Source of the DNA: a bacterium
Lineage (GTDB): Bacteria; 4484-113; JAFGCY01
DNA length: 64,000 nucleotides
Direction: 5' to 3'
NCBI GenBank assembly: GCA_020849855.1
Contig: JADZFO010000052.1
Coordinates: forward strand, 1 to 64,000
Each line of letters starts with the position of its first letter. Position 1 is the first letter of the stretch. This document shows, piece by piece, positions 45,262-53,799 of the stretch. The notes beneath the pieces were generated by a model. The model was not told the DNA's origin. It saw only the letters and a list, made by a program, of their open reading frames with translations, and did not search any database. A program made the translations under genes and the position numbers.

Positions 45262-46875
45262 CTATTCAACCGTAGTGAAGCTTAAAGCCAGCTTGCTGAA
45301 GTTGAAATAGCTGATTCCCGGCCGCCCGTTGACGAGTGTCATCGAAATGTCGTAACCCGTTGCGTCCGCGCTGTCCAGCACCTGGGGCGTGCCCCAGCCT
45401 GTGCCCTGGGCATCAAGGGCAATGACAAAGCGCAGGTCGCTGTTGCTTCCGTCAAGGTAGGCAATAACAGGCATGCCGAACTGGTTCAGCATCAGCTTGC
45501 TGAAGGTGCCGACGATGCCGTCGCTGTCCACCGTGATCGGCGCGCCCCAGGCCGTTCCGCTGACATCGCTGGCGCGGACAAACTGCAGCTGATCATTGGT
45601 GAGGTCGTAGTAGCTGATTGCTGGGAAGCCGTCGATGACAGCCAGGCAGGTATCGCTGCCGGTGTTGTCTGTGGTGTCCACTGTTACCGGGGTGCCCCAG
45701 GTGCCTCCGGCACTGTCGACTGCCCGCACATAACGCAGCGCCCCCGCAGTCTCGCTGTAGTAACTGATCGCCGGGTTGCCAGCCACCATCAGCAGAGAGC
45801 AATAGCGGCCCACAAAACCGTCTGCGTCGACAGTCTGCGGGCTGCTCCAGGCCAGTCCGTCAGCATCATTGGCGCGGATATAGCGCAACTGGCCGTTGTC
45901 AGCATCGTAATAGCTGATGGCCGGATTGCCATCCACAATTTCCATCGAAGTGAACTTGCCGGTGTCATTCGCGGAATCCAGCGTCTGTGGCGCGGCCCAT
46001 GCGGATCCGCTGGCGTCAGCTGCGCGCACGTATTTAAGGTCTCCGGCCGTGGCGTCGTAATAGCTGATCGCCGGCATGCCATTGACCACGCGCAGGCAGG
46101 TGTCCCGGGCCGATGCGCTGTCCACTGTCACCGCTGCGCCCCAGATGCCGCCTGCGCGATCAAGTGCGCGGATAAAGCGCAGCTCGTTTCCGCCTGGTCC
46201 GGCGCCATAGCTGATCGCAGGCTTGCCATCAACAACCTGAATGCTGGTGTTGATGCCTTCCTGGTCGCTGGGGTCGGGATAGACCACGCCGCTGGAGCTG
46301 TCAGTATTGAAGGTCACATTGTTGATCGTGACATTGCTGCCGCGCGGCACCGCGACCGCGCAGAAAGTCTGGCCGGCCGGCGAAAGACAGTTGACCGGAT
46401 CGACGCTGAAGCCGACTCCGGAGGTGTAGGGGCCATACCACAGCCAGCGGCCGGTACTGTAATCGGGGGAGGCGACATAGAGCTTGCCGTCGACCGAGCC
46501 GGGGTTGACCGTGATGTCAACGAAGTTGCCCTGCACCGGTCCGCAGCCATAGACCGCCCACTCGAAGTCGAGCCCGCCACCGGGGCCACTGGGGCTGGCG
46601 TCCAACAACAGGTCCGGCGCCGCAGGAACTGCTCCCGGGCTTTCCATGTAGCTTTCCGCGCCTTCCTGGACAAAGTACCGCGAGACCGCACGGCCCTTAC
46701 TGTCGGCCAGCTGCCATAGCTCCGCGGGAGAGGGCAGCCCGGCGGGTGCGGGACTGATGTGACTCTGGTCCAGGCCCGTGCGCTCGGCCCCGCGCCGCGC
46801 CGCCTCTGTGCTGCAGGAAGCCCAGGCAAGCGCGGACAGAAGCACTATCGCGACGCCCAGTTTGTTGCGCGGCAT
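45262..46875 (-). CDS. Seven-repeat propeller lipoprotein without PKD
   Basis: 537 aa. GGGGAGAG precedes the ATG; lipobox WASC (SALAWASCS). Shared module: LPSPAELWQL, WAVYGCGPVQGN, PDYSTGRWLWYGPY, CAVAVPRGS. Seven regular repeats (about 190-537): QVVDGKPAISY, RVVNGMPAISYYD, EIVDGNPAISYYD, MVAGNPAISYYS, AVIDGFPAISYYD, LNQFGMPVIAYLD and TLVNGRPGISYFN, with strands YVRAADASGSAW and PQTVDADGFVG between them. The repeat regularity is the best in the family, and the final repeat is truncated after its second strand. Predicted seven-bladed propeller anchored by a lipid. Confidence 0.83.
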   Translation of the reverse strand: MPRNKLGVAIVLLSALAWASCSTEAARRGAERTGLDQSHISPAPAGLPSPAELWQLADSKGRAVSRYFVQEGAESYMESPGAVPAAPDLLLDASPSGPGGGLDFEWAVYGCGPVQGNFVDITVNPGSVDGKLYVASPDYSTGRWLWYGPYTSGVGFSVDPVNCLSPAGQTFCAVAVPRGSNVTINNVTFNTDSSSGVVYPDPSDQEGINTSIQVVDGKPAISYGAGPGGNELRFIRALDRAGGIWGAAVTVDSASARDTCLRVVNGMPAISYYDATAGDLKYVRAADASGSAWAAPQTLDSANDTGKFTSMEIVDGNPAISYYDADNGQLRYIRANDADGLAWSSPQTVDADGFVGRYCSLLMVAGNPAISYYSETAGALRYVRAVDSAGGTWGTPVTVDTTDNTGSDTCLAVIDGFPAISYYDLTNDQLQFVRASDVSGTAWGAPITVDSDGIVGTFSKLMLNQFGMPVIAYLDGSNSDLRFVIALDAQGTGWGTPQVLDSADATGYDISMTLVNGRPGISYFNFSKLALSFTTVE

Positions 46876-46986
46876 TTCAACTCTCCCCGGTCGAGATAGG
46901 GGGAGTGTAACACGTCAGCGGTGCAGGCCGGTGTGCAACACGTTGGCCAGTACGCCTCTGAAGGCGGTCAAAAGCAGGCGGCCGCC

Positions 46987-48630
46987 CTAGCTGATGTCGC
47001 CAATCCAGCGCAGGTCCTGGTTGTCGACATCAAAGTAGGCCACGCCAAGGGTGCTGCCGTCGCCCAGCGGCAGCAGGGTGGGTATGCCGCCGGTGTTTCC
47101 GGCTTCGTCAAGCGTCCGCAGATCACTCCAGGCGGAGCCGTTGGCGTCGTCGGCCATGGCGAAACCCAGGTTTCCGTTGAGCAGGCTGTAGTAGCCGATC
47201 ACCGGCAGGCCGTTGAACAGAACCAGGTCGCTGAACCAGCCGGTGTTTGAGCGGTCGTCAACAACCACCGCGCTGCCCCAGGCTGAGCCGTTTGCATCGC
47301 TTGCGCGTGCATACTTCAGCACGCCGGTGAAAGCGTCATAGAAACTGATGCAGGGGTTGCCGCCGGCGTCGACGTGCAGGTCGTTCCACTGAATCGTCCC
47401 AGTGCTGACCTGCACAGCATCATTCCAGGCGCCGCCCTCAGCATTGCTGGCTCGGCGGAAAAATAGCGGGCCGGAGCTGGAATCCGAGAATGCCACCGCC
47501 GGGTTGCCGTTGACCACTTCCATGCTCCAGGTGTCGCTGACTTCCTCGGTCACAGCGAATGTCGCCAGGCTTTCGCCGGCGGGCCATGCCGCGCCCGTAC
47601 TGTCATCGGCGCGGACATACATCAGCTCCGGGTTGTCACCCAGGGGCCACATGAGGTGGATGATCGCCGGCCTCCCGGCGACCAGCTCCATGTGGGGATA
47701 GCCGCCGACGGAATTTGACTGGTCGACAATCACCGGGCTGCCCCAGCTGCTGCCGGTCGCGTCCGCGGCGCGGACATACATCAGGATCTCCTCGTCAAAC
47801 TTGTGGTAGGCAATCGCAGGGTTGCCGTCAACGATCAGCATGGAAGGGCTGTGCCCGGTGTCGCCGTTGCTGTCCACCACCAGCGGCTCGCCCCAGCTGC
47901 TGCCCTGGGCATCATCCGCAATGACATAGGTCAGGTCACCATCCGCCCCTTCACTGGTGCCATAGTCGGCATAGGCAATCGCCGGCCGGCCCTGAACAAT
48001 CGCGGCGTGCGGATCCCAGCCGGTTCCATCCTGGGCGTCAACGGTGATGGGGAAAGTGCCGCCGCCAGCATCGGTGATGAAGTTGACCGTCTGGATAGTG
48101 TTGATCGCACCGGCGGGCGCGATCACCGCGCAGTAGGTGACGCCAGCGCCGTTCCGCGCACCGGGGTATGCCAGATTGCTGCCAACACTTCCGCTGTGCG
48201 GGCCGGTCAGCACCCAGCGGCCGGCCTCATAGTCAGGCACGGCCAGGTAGGCCGACCCGGCACTGACTGCTTGGCTTACTTCAACCTGAAGCAGCGCCGA
48301 AACGCCGGGATCAAAGGAGTAGACGGCCCATTCATAGCCTGCTCCCCCTTCCAGACGCAGCTGTGTGCCCTGGACTTCCACACCTGGATGTGCACTGAAG
48401 AACGCACTGCCATCCTGGATGTTGTCCGCCGACACGCTTCTGCCGGAGCCCGCAAGCTGATCCAGTTCTGCAGGCGCCGGGAGCAGGCGCGCCAGCTGCG
48501 TTCCCGGATTCTCCGCTCCCGGGCGAAGAGGCAAGCCAGAGCCGGAGTGGGGCTCGGATGAAGCGCCGCAACTGGCCAGATAACAGGCGGAAACCAGTGC
48601 CGCGAAGTGCAGAGGGAGCTTAACGCGCAT
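46987..48630 (-). CDS. Seven-repeat propeller lipoprotein without PKD
   Basis: 547 aa; lipobox LASC (AALVSACYLASCG). GGAGAG lies 7 nt before the ATG. Shared module: LPAPAELDQL, NIQDGSAFFSA, WAVYSFDPGVSA, PDYEAGRWVLTGPHS, CAVIAPAG. Seven repeats (about 195-547), with an N-terminal strand ITVDAQDG, and IVQGRPAIAY, MLIVDGNPAIAYH, MELVAGRPAIIHL, MEVVNGNPAVAF and others. Near-colinear with the lipoprotein at 39878 (same YVIADDAQGSSWGEP-type strands, same ending LGVAYFDVDNQDLRW), so a recent duplicate. Confidence 0.83.
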   Translation of the reverse strand: MRVKLPLHFAALVSACYLASCGASSEPHSGSGLPLRPGAENPGTQLARLLPAPAELDQLAGSGRSVSADNIQDGSAFFSAHPGVEVQGTQLRLEGGAGYEWAVYSFDPGVSALLQVEVSQAVSAGSAYLAVPDYEAGRWVLTGPHSGSVGSNLAYPGARNGAGVTYCAVIAPAGAINTIQTVNFITDAGGGTFPITVDAQDGTGWDPHAAIVQGRPAIAYADYGTSEGADGDLTYVIADDAQGSSWGEPLVVDSNGDTGHSPSMLIVDGNPAIAYHKFDEEILMYVRAADATGSSWGSPVIVDQSNSVGGYPHMELVAGRPAIIHLMWPLGDNPELMYVRADDSTGAAWPAGESLATFAVTEEVSDTWSMEVVNGNPAVAFSDSSSGPLFFRRASNAEGGAWNDAVQVSTGTIQWNDLHVDAGGNPCISFYDAFTGVLKYARASDANGSAWGSAVVVDDRSNTGWFSDLVLFNGLPVIGYYSLLNGNLGFAMADDANGSAWSDLRTLDEAGNTGGIPTLLPLGDGSTLGVAYFDVDNQDLRWIGDIS

Positions 48631-48671
48631 GGGAGTCTCTCCGGGGGCTAACAGCGTTTGCCGAGTATAGC

Positions 48672-48935
48672 CTAGCGGCCCAGCAGGTTGCCGCGGACAC
48701 GGCCGGCCGGCGTCTCGGTGACGTTCGCGTCTTCCAGGCGGGTGATGGTGGCGATGTTCACATAGGTCCGGCCGCCGCGGAACTGGCCGGCGGAGCGCAT
48801 GGCCGCATCGCCGGGCTCAATGGTAACGAAGTCGTCCCAGACTTCCGCGATCACTACGCCGTTGTAGTGCACCCCGCCATTGGCGGTAATGTTCAGCTCG
48901 GTGCGCTCGTTCATCAGCTTCTCGACGAGTTTCAT
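48672..48935 (-). CDS. Small Sm/SH3-like protein, unknown function
   Basis: 87 aa from MKLVEKLMNERTEL. The short helix followed by beta strands TELNITANGGVHYNGVVIAE and DDFVTIEPGD resembles an Sm-like or SH3-type barrel (helix, strands with G at turns, ending ITRL), but I cannot assign it to Hfq or any named family. It lies 36 nt after the adjacent lipoprotein gene start region on the same strand. The longer ORF upstream has no conserved-looking sequence. Confidence 0.5.
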   Translation of the reverse strand: MKLVEKLMNERTELNITANGGVHYNGVVIAEVWDDFVTIEPGDAAMRSAGQFRGGRTYVNIATITRLEDANVTETPAGRVRGNLLGR

Positions 48936-49036
48936 GCCTGGGCCTCGCTGCGAAAGATGGCATAAGTTTACGTCAGCCGGCCGTAACTTCGAACATTGCT
49001 TAAGGCTCAATACTCTTAACTGGCGAGGTGGGTTAG

Positions 49037-49726
49037 ATGGGCTGGCGTCGCTGGGCCAAAGTATGCGGAACTGCTGCACTTACGCTGCTGGCACTTTGCT
49101 GGCTTTATCTGGCCGCCGTCACCCTGTATCCCCGCCTGCTCTCCCCCTTCCAGCTGGTGATCCTCTCTGACTGCGGGCTGCTGCCCCTGCGCGAGATCGC
49201 GGCAGAAGAGCTGGTGGAACGCCGCAGCGGCAAGGCCCAGCAGGGTGCACTGGTAGCAATCGCCGGCCGCGACTGGCTGCCGGCGGGACTGCGCCTGCGG
49301 GCACTGCGGGAGCTGCGCGGCTCCGACCAGCCCGACCCCGAGCAGCTTTACGGCATTGTCCTGCAGCTTGACCCGGCCCGCCCGGGCGAGTACCTGCTGC
49401 TGGAGCAGGCTCTGCTGGCCCTGTGTTTCAACCCCGACACGCCGCGGGAGCTGCTGCGCAGCCCCGAGCTGCTGAGCCAGGCAGCAAGCTATGCCTGCAC
49501 CCTGCCGCCGCAGCTTGAAGAGCTGCTGGCCGGCGAGAAGGCCAGCGTGATTGCTGACTACATGGAACAGGCGCCCAGCAGTCCCGACCGCTGGCTGGGC
49601 TGGAAGCTTGGCGCAGAGCTGCTGCCTTATCTGGAGGCCAGGGCTGCGCAGCTCAGCGGGCCGGATGCGCTGTGGGCGGAAGAGCTGGCCCAGCGCCTGC
49701 GCCGCCAGACTCTGCAAAGCGCCTGA
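49037..49726 (+). CDS. Membrane-anchored helical protein, unknown function
   Basis: 229 aa with one N-terminal hydrophobic segment (VCGTAALTLLALCWLYLAAV, about 9-30). The remainder is Leu/Ala/Glu-rich helices (for example EQALLALCFNPDTPRELLRS), like a HEAT- or TPR-type scaffold, without recognisable consensus. It is preceded by GAGGTGGG and followed 57 bp later by the acyl-CoA dehydrogenase. Unrecognised. Confidence 0.55.
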   Translation: MGWRRWAKVCGTAALTLLALCWLYLAAVTLYPRLLSPFQLVILSDCGLLPLREIAAEELVERRSGKAQQGALVAIAGRDWLPAGLRLRALRELRGSDQPDPEQLYGIVLQLDPARPGEYLLLEQALLALCFNPDTPRELLRSPELLSQAASYACTLPPQLEELLAGEKASVIADYMEQAPSSPDRWLGWKLGAELLPYLEARAAQLSGPDALWAEELAQRLRRQTLQSA

Positions 49727-49782
49727 GCCGCCCCAGCGGCCCTTTCACGGCGTCTCATAGAATTAGGTCTCGCAGGAGTACT

Positions 49783-50949
49783 ATGAGCTACGAGACCTTC
49801 CCCTTCAGTGACGAGCACAAGATGCTGCGCGAAACCGTGCGCGATCTGGTACGCGAGAAGATTGCCCCGCGCGCCATCGAGCTGGACGAGACCCACGAGT
49901 TTCCGGCCGCGGCGATGGCCGAGCTGGGCGAGCTTGGCCTGCTGGGCGTCTATGTGCCGGAGGAGTATGGCGGCGTGGGGATGGACTTCACCGCCTACAT
50001 CATCGCAATGGAAGAGCTGGCTAAGGGCTGCGGCTCCACTACCCTGACCTACACCGCCCACACCGGCCTGTGCATCACACCGATCCTGCTGCTGGGCACG
50101 CATGAGCAGAAGCTGAAGTACCTGCCGGCCCTGTGCAGCGGTGAAGAGCTGGGCTGCTTCGGGCTGTCCGAGCCCGGCTCCGGCTCCGACGCCGGCAACC
50201 TGCAGACCCGCGCCTGGAAGGACGGCTCTGATTGGGTGCTGAGCGGCTCGAAGATGTGGATCACCAACGGCAACCGCGCCCGGCGGATGGTGGCCTGCGC
50301 CAAGACCGACCCGGAGCAGCCGCGGGGCAAGGGCATCACCGCCTTCATCGTCGATATGAAGAGCCCCGGCGTCAGCGTGCCGAAGATCGAGGACAAGCTG
50401 GGCCTGCGGGCCAGCGCCACCGCGCAGGTCTTTCTTGATGATGTGCGCGTGCCGGAGGCCGAGGTGCTGGGCAGCATCGACACCGGCTTCCCGGTCTTCA
50501 TGCAGACACTTGAAGGCGGGCGGGTGGCCATCGCCGCGATGAGCCTGGGCCTGGCCGAAGCGGCCTTCGAGAAGGCAGTCGAGTACAGCAAGCAGCGTCA
50601 CACCTTCGGCCGCGCTCTGGCCCACCACCAGACCATCCAGACCTACATCGCCGACATGGCGACCGAAATCGAGGCGGCGCGCCTGCTGGTCTACCAGGCC
50701 GCTTTCAAGAAGGCCGCCGGCGAGAGCGTGGCCCGCGAAGGCGCGATGGCAAAGCTCTATGCATCGGAGATGGCGATGCGCGTGTGTGAAAAGGCGATCC
50801 AGATCCACGGCGGCTATGGCTATGTCCGCGAGTTCGAGGTCGAGCGGATCTACCGCGACGCCAAGCTCTGCACCATCGGCGAAGGGACCAGCGAAGTGCA
50901 GCAGCTGGTCATCGCCCGCCAGATCCTCGGTGCGGCGGCGAAGGGTTAG
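49783..50949 (+). CDS. Acyl-CoA dehydrogenase
   Basis: 388 aa. AGGAG lies 4 nt before the ATG. Family motifs: FSDEHKMLRETVRDLVREKI, CFGLSEPGSGSDAGNLQTRA, KMWITNGNRA, KQRHTFGRALAHHQTIQTYI, EAARLLVYQAA, IHGGYGYVREFEVERIYRDA and GEGTSEVQQLVIARQIL, where the Glu of GEGTSE is the likely catalytic base. FAD-dependent alpha,beta-desaturation of acyl-CoA in fatty-acid or branched-chain amino-acid degradation; the SCAD/IVD side of the family cannot be fixed. No electron-transfer flavoprotein genes lie nearby. Confidence 0.93.
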   Translation: MSYETFPFSDEHKMLRETVRDLVREKIAPRAIELDETHEFPAAAMAELGELGLLGVYVPEEYGGVGMDFTAYIIAMEELAKGCGSTTLTYTAHTGLCITPILLLGTHEQKLKYLPALCSGEELGCFGLSEPGSGSDAGNLQTRAWKDGSDWVLSGSKMWITNGNRARRMVACAKTDPEQPRGKGITAFIVDMKSPGVSVPKIEDKLGLRASATAQVFLDDVRVPEAEVLGSIDTGFPVFMQTLEGGRVAIAAMSLGLAEAAFEKAVEYSKQRHTFGRALAHHQTIQTYIADMATEIEAARLLVYQAAFKKAAGESVAREGAMAKLYASEMAMRVCEKAIQIHGGYGYVREFEVERIYRDAKLCTIGEGTSEVQQLVIARQILGAAAKG

Positions 50950-50952
50950 GCA

Positions 50953-51420
50953 CTACTTCCAGGGTGCACCTGGGCGGCGCTTCTCCATCCAGTACTGCGG
51001 TCGCGCGATCGGCCTGAAGCCGTAGCGCCGGTAAAGCCCGTGAGCGTTCTCCGTTTCGAGGCAGTGGACGCGCACCGATGCAAGGTCGGGATGGCTGGCC
51101 ACCGAGTTCATCAGCAGCTTGCCCAGGCCGCGACCCTGCCAGTCCTCTGCGATAACGACATCCGCCAGGTAGGCAATGCGGGTCAGATCGGATACAACCC
51201 GGCAGAAGCCCACCAGCGGCCAGGGCTGGGTCTTGCCGATGTAGTACAGCCCGAAGAGAATGGTGCTGTGCTCAAGCTGCCGCAGCAGCTGCTGACGGCT
51301 GATACCGTCTTCGCCGTAGAGCTGGTTCAACATGGGCTGAAGCTCTGCCGGGTTCAGGCGCCGCTCGTCGGTGCTGACCAGGTAGTCCTCATGCTGCAGC
51401 TGAAAAGTCCTTAGACACAT
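50953..51420 (-). CDS. GNAT-family N-acetyltransferase
   Basis: 155 aa. Acetyl-CoA binding motif A is DWQGRGLGKLLMNSV (Q/RxxGxG), preceded by IAYLADVVIAE, and followed by VRVHCLETENAHGLYRRYGF and a final FRPIARPQYWMEKRR. The ATG at 51420 is near GAAAGG. Substrate unknown. Convergent with the acyl-CoA dehydrogenase. Confidence 0.87.
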   Translation of the reverse strand: MCLRTFQLQHEDYLVSTDERRLNPAELQPMLNQLYGEDGISRQQLLRQLEHSTILFGLYYIGKTQPWPLVGFCRVVSDLTRIAYLADVVIAEDWQGRGLGKLLMNSVASHPDLASVRVHCLETENAHGLYRRYGFRPIARPQYWMEKRRPGAPWK

Positions 51421-51573
51421 TGCCTTTCTTCGACCCGCCCCGGGCAAAGATGGTTCGCGTCAGTCAGCATCTTAAGCCCCTGAAGAGCCAGGACAGACAG
51501 CTGAGGCAATGCAGCGCAAAGTCAGCACGAACAAGCGCATAAGCTTTGCAAGCAGACCAAAGTCGCGCGCTTA

Positions 51574-52185
51574 TCATATACCGAAGTATATAAAATATTC
51601 CTGGTGCTTGCTGCCATGTCGCCACAGAAGCTGCAGGACCGGGCGCCTGCGACCATCCAGCTCGGTGCGCAGCACACAGACCTGCAGACGCCGGCGGCAC
51701 GCCAAGAAGCGCAGGCGGTTAAGTTCCGCCCTGTCCAGGACCGCACTCCGCTGCCGCGCCAGCAGCGCGCCGAAGTTCAGCGCGTCTTCAATGTGCCGCC
51801 TGTGGTCCCCCGGCCAGTGCTGCCCGGCGTAGGCATTGAAGAGCGCGCTCAAAGCGGCGCGGCCTAGCTCCTGCTCCAGGCGTCTGAAGCTTTGCGGCAG
51901 CAGCTTGAGGGCTTCATGCAGGCGCTTGCTGAGCAGCAGCGCTGCCTGTGCCTCAAGCTGCGCCGGGTCCAGCTGCGCAAGAAGCGCGGAAGTCTCTGTG
52001 CTGAGCCGCAGCCGTCGGGACAGCGCCTGAGGGTCAGCACTGAGTTCCGCACGCAGGGCCGCATCACTGAGCAGGCGGCCCAGCAGCGAGGTGAAGTCTG
52101 GCGCGGCCGCAGCCTCTGCTTCGCGGCTGAGGGCAGCGCAAGGCGCGGCGCTTATGAAGTCCGTGCGTGCTGTGCGCACACTCAT
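51574..52185 (-). CDS. Helical partner protein of the DUF692 enzyme
   Basis: 203 aa. Residues 25-80 have the pattern FTSLLGRLLSDAALRAELSA, DPQALSRRLRLS and LLAQLDPAQLEAQAAL, resembling the helical LigA/Nif11-like folds in RiPP leaders; the rest is helical and basic (RRRLQVCVLRTELDGRRRPV). Its start overlaps the DUF692 stop by 4 nt (ATGA). DUF692 enzymes usually need a partner protein that binds the peptide substrate (DUF2063 in many loci); I see a plausible partner role but only weak similarity to DUF2063. Confidence 0.55.
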   Translation of the reverse strand: MSVRTARTDFISAAPCAALSREAEAAAAPDFTSLLGRLLSDAALRAELSADPQALSRRLRLSTETSALLAQLDPAQLEAQAALLLSKRLHEALKLLPQSFRRLEQELGRAALSALFNAYAGQHWPGDHRRHIEDALNFGALLARQRSAVLDRAELNRLRFLACRRRLQVCVLRTELDGRRRPVLQLLWRHGSKHQEYFIYFGI

Positions 52186-53018
52186 CCGCTCACCCCCAGC
52201 GCCGCGCAGCCGGCCACGGTGCTTTCGCGCAGCTTCGCCAGCTCGCCTATCAGTCCCGCTGGCTGGGGGATTGCATCATCGCGCTCAAGAATGACCGCCT
52301 GCACCGGTGCATAGGCACAGACTGCGCTTAGCAACTCCAGCAGCTCAGGCTGCACATCCACTGCGTGATTGTCGTCATAGACCGTCCGCCCGGCCGCGTC
52401 CTGGTGGCTGCTGTAGCCCACGATATGCAGCTGCACGATCCGTTGCGGCGGCAGGCCCCTCAGCCACTCGAGGGGGTCGAAGCCGTGATTCTGCGCATTG
52501 ATCCAGAGATTGGTGACATCCAGCAGCAGGCCGCAGTCCGCACCCTCACACAGCCGGGTCAGAAACTCGCATTCCGGCATACCGGGCAGCTTCAGATGAC
52601 TGGTGATGTTCTCCAGGATCAGCGGGCGCTGGCAGCGTTCACTCAGCTCCCGCGCGTGCTTGATCATCAGCGCCAGGTTTTCTTCTGTGGTCGCCAGTGG
52701 ATTAAGGTGCCCCAGGTCGACTTCCGCGGTACGGGTGAAGGCGATGTGCTCGCTGATCCACTGCGGCTGCGCCAGCCTGGCCACCTCGCAGAACTGCGCC
52801 AGCACCTGCGGGTCCAGGGGGCCCGGCGTGCCAAGGCTGAGGCCAAGGCCGTGGAGATACAGCGGGTACTGCCCCCGCAGGCGCTGCAGCCGCTCAGCCC
52901 CGCCGTCAAAGAAGTGCTCAGCCGTCAGCTCCAGGCACTCAACCTGCGGCGGGGTGCTGTCCAGCCAGGCTGCCAGCGGCCGCCGCCAGCCCAGGCCAAT
53001 CAGTGGCGGCACGCGCAT
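52182..53018 (-). CDS. DUF692 (MNIO) multinuclear iron oxidative enzyme
   Basis: 278 aa TIM barrel. Motifs: GLGWRRPL, ELTAEHFF, LYLHGLGLSLG, WISEHIAFTR, LENITSHL, LLDVTNLWINAQNHGFDP, QLHIVGYS, DDNHAVDV and ILERDDAIP, which supply the His/Glu/Asp ligands for the two or three irons of the family (MbnB, BufB, TglH, ChrH). These enzymes oxidise cysteines of ribosomal peptides, e.g. to oxazolone/thioamide. The start sits 1 nt after the upstream gene's stop; the ORF is open further up, but only as the antisense-like frame of that gene's Cys/Gly-rich tail. Confidence 0.9.
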   Translation of the reverse strand: MRVPPLIGLGWRRPLAAWLDSTPPQVECLELTAEHFFDGGAERLQRLRGQYPLYLHGLGLSLGTPGPLDPQVLAQFCEVARLAQPQWISEHIAFTRTAEVDLGHLNPLATTEENLALMIKHARELSERCQRPLILENITSHLKLPGMPECEFLTRLCEGADCGLLLDVTNLWINAQNHGFDPLEWLRGLPPQRIVQLHIVGYSSHQDAAGRTVYDDNHAVDVQPELLELLSAVCAYAPVQAVILERDDAIPQPAGLIGELAKLRESTVAGCAALGVSG

Positions 53019-53019
53019 A

Positions 53020-53799
53020 TCAGCTGCCACCGCAGCCTCCGCAGCCACCGCCACCGCCACAGCCCCCGCCACCGCCACAACTGCCGCCGCCACTGCTGCA
53101 GGATGAACCGCTGGAGAAGCTGGAGCAGGAGCCCATGACATAGATGCCGCTGCTGCAGCTTGATGCGTCTCCGCTGTTGCCGCTGCTGTCTGTGCTGCCC
53201 ATGGCTTCATTGCGCCGCGTGCTGATCAGGAAGAGCAGGCCCAGAAAGATCATCATCGCGATGAGGAAACCGAAGCGGCTCATGCCAAGCTGGCTGGCGC
53301 TGTAAATGCGGTAGGCGCCAAGGGCTTCAAAGACCAGCAGGCCGACAAAGTTGAGCCCCCAGGTGTTGCGCCAGTTCAGGCGCAGGACCCAGACCAGCAG
53401 CATCAGCCCGATGAAGACCCCAGCGTAATAGAGCAGGAAGGCCGGACCGCGCATCTGCTGGTCAAAGAGCAGCGCCAGGAAGAGCAGGCCCCCGGCCCCG
53501 CAGAGGATGGCCAGCCACTCGACGCCGCTGGGTTCACTGCTGCGCCAGTCGATGGCGGAGGAGGCCCGGTAATCCGTTACCTGCAGCGGGCCAGCGTCCC
53601 CGCCCTGCAGGGCGGTCTGCAGCGAAAGCGGAGCTGCGGCGCTGAGAGATCCCTGCGCCACGGCCGATCCAAGCGGAAAGCTGCGCTGGCAGGCCGGGCA
53701 GGTTATGAGGCTCGCCGGTCCGGCGCCGGCGGGTGTAACAAGGGGACTTAGACAAGCGGGGCAGCACCAGACGGCGCTACCCGTGGTCAATTGGTCCAT
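53020..53799 (-). CDS. Membrane protein with Cys/Gly-rich C-terminus; candidate MNIO substrate
   Basis: 259 aa. N-terminal zinc-ribbon-like CCPACLSPL...CPACQRSF; membrane helices near 94-112, 123-145, 150-168 and 180-198. The last 50 residues are SSCSSGIYVMGSCSSFSSGS, SCSSGGGSCGGGGGCGGGGG and CGGCGGS, with seven Cys. This resembles the TIGR04222-type proteins ending in Ser/Gly/Cys-rich tails. Being the gene immediately before DUF692 (1-nt gap), the tail is the obvious modification target. GGAGAA precedes the ATG at 53799; the start region overlaps the nucleotidyltransferase stop by 13 nt. Confidence 0.8.
   Translation of the reverse strand: MDQLTTGSAVWCCPACLSPLVTPAGAGPASLITCPACQRSFPLGSAVAQGSLSAAAPLSLQTALQGGDAGPLQVTDYRASSAIDWRSSEPSGVEWLAILCGAGGLLFLALLFDQQMRGPAFLLYYAGVFIGLMLLVWVLRLNWRNTWGLNFVGLLVFEALGAYRIYSASQLGMSRFGFLIAMMIFLGLLFLISTRRNEAMGSTDSSGNSGDASSCSSGIYVMGSCSSFSSGSSCSSGGGSCGGGGGCGGGGGCGGCGGS

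Noticed and set aside
53019..53210. Ala/Val-rich N-terminal extension of the DUF692 protein
   Set aside because: It is an out-of-frame reading of the Cys/Gly-rich tail of the upstream gene; conserved DUF692 sequence starts at 53018.
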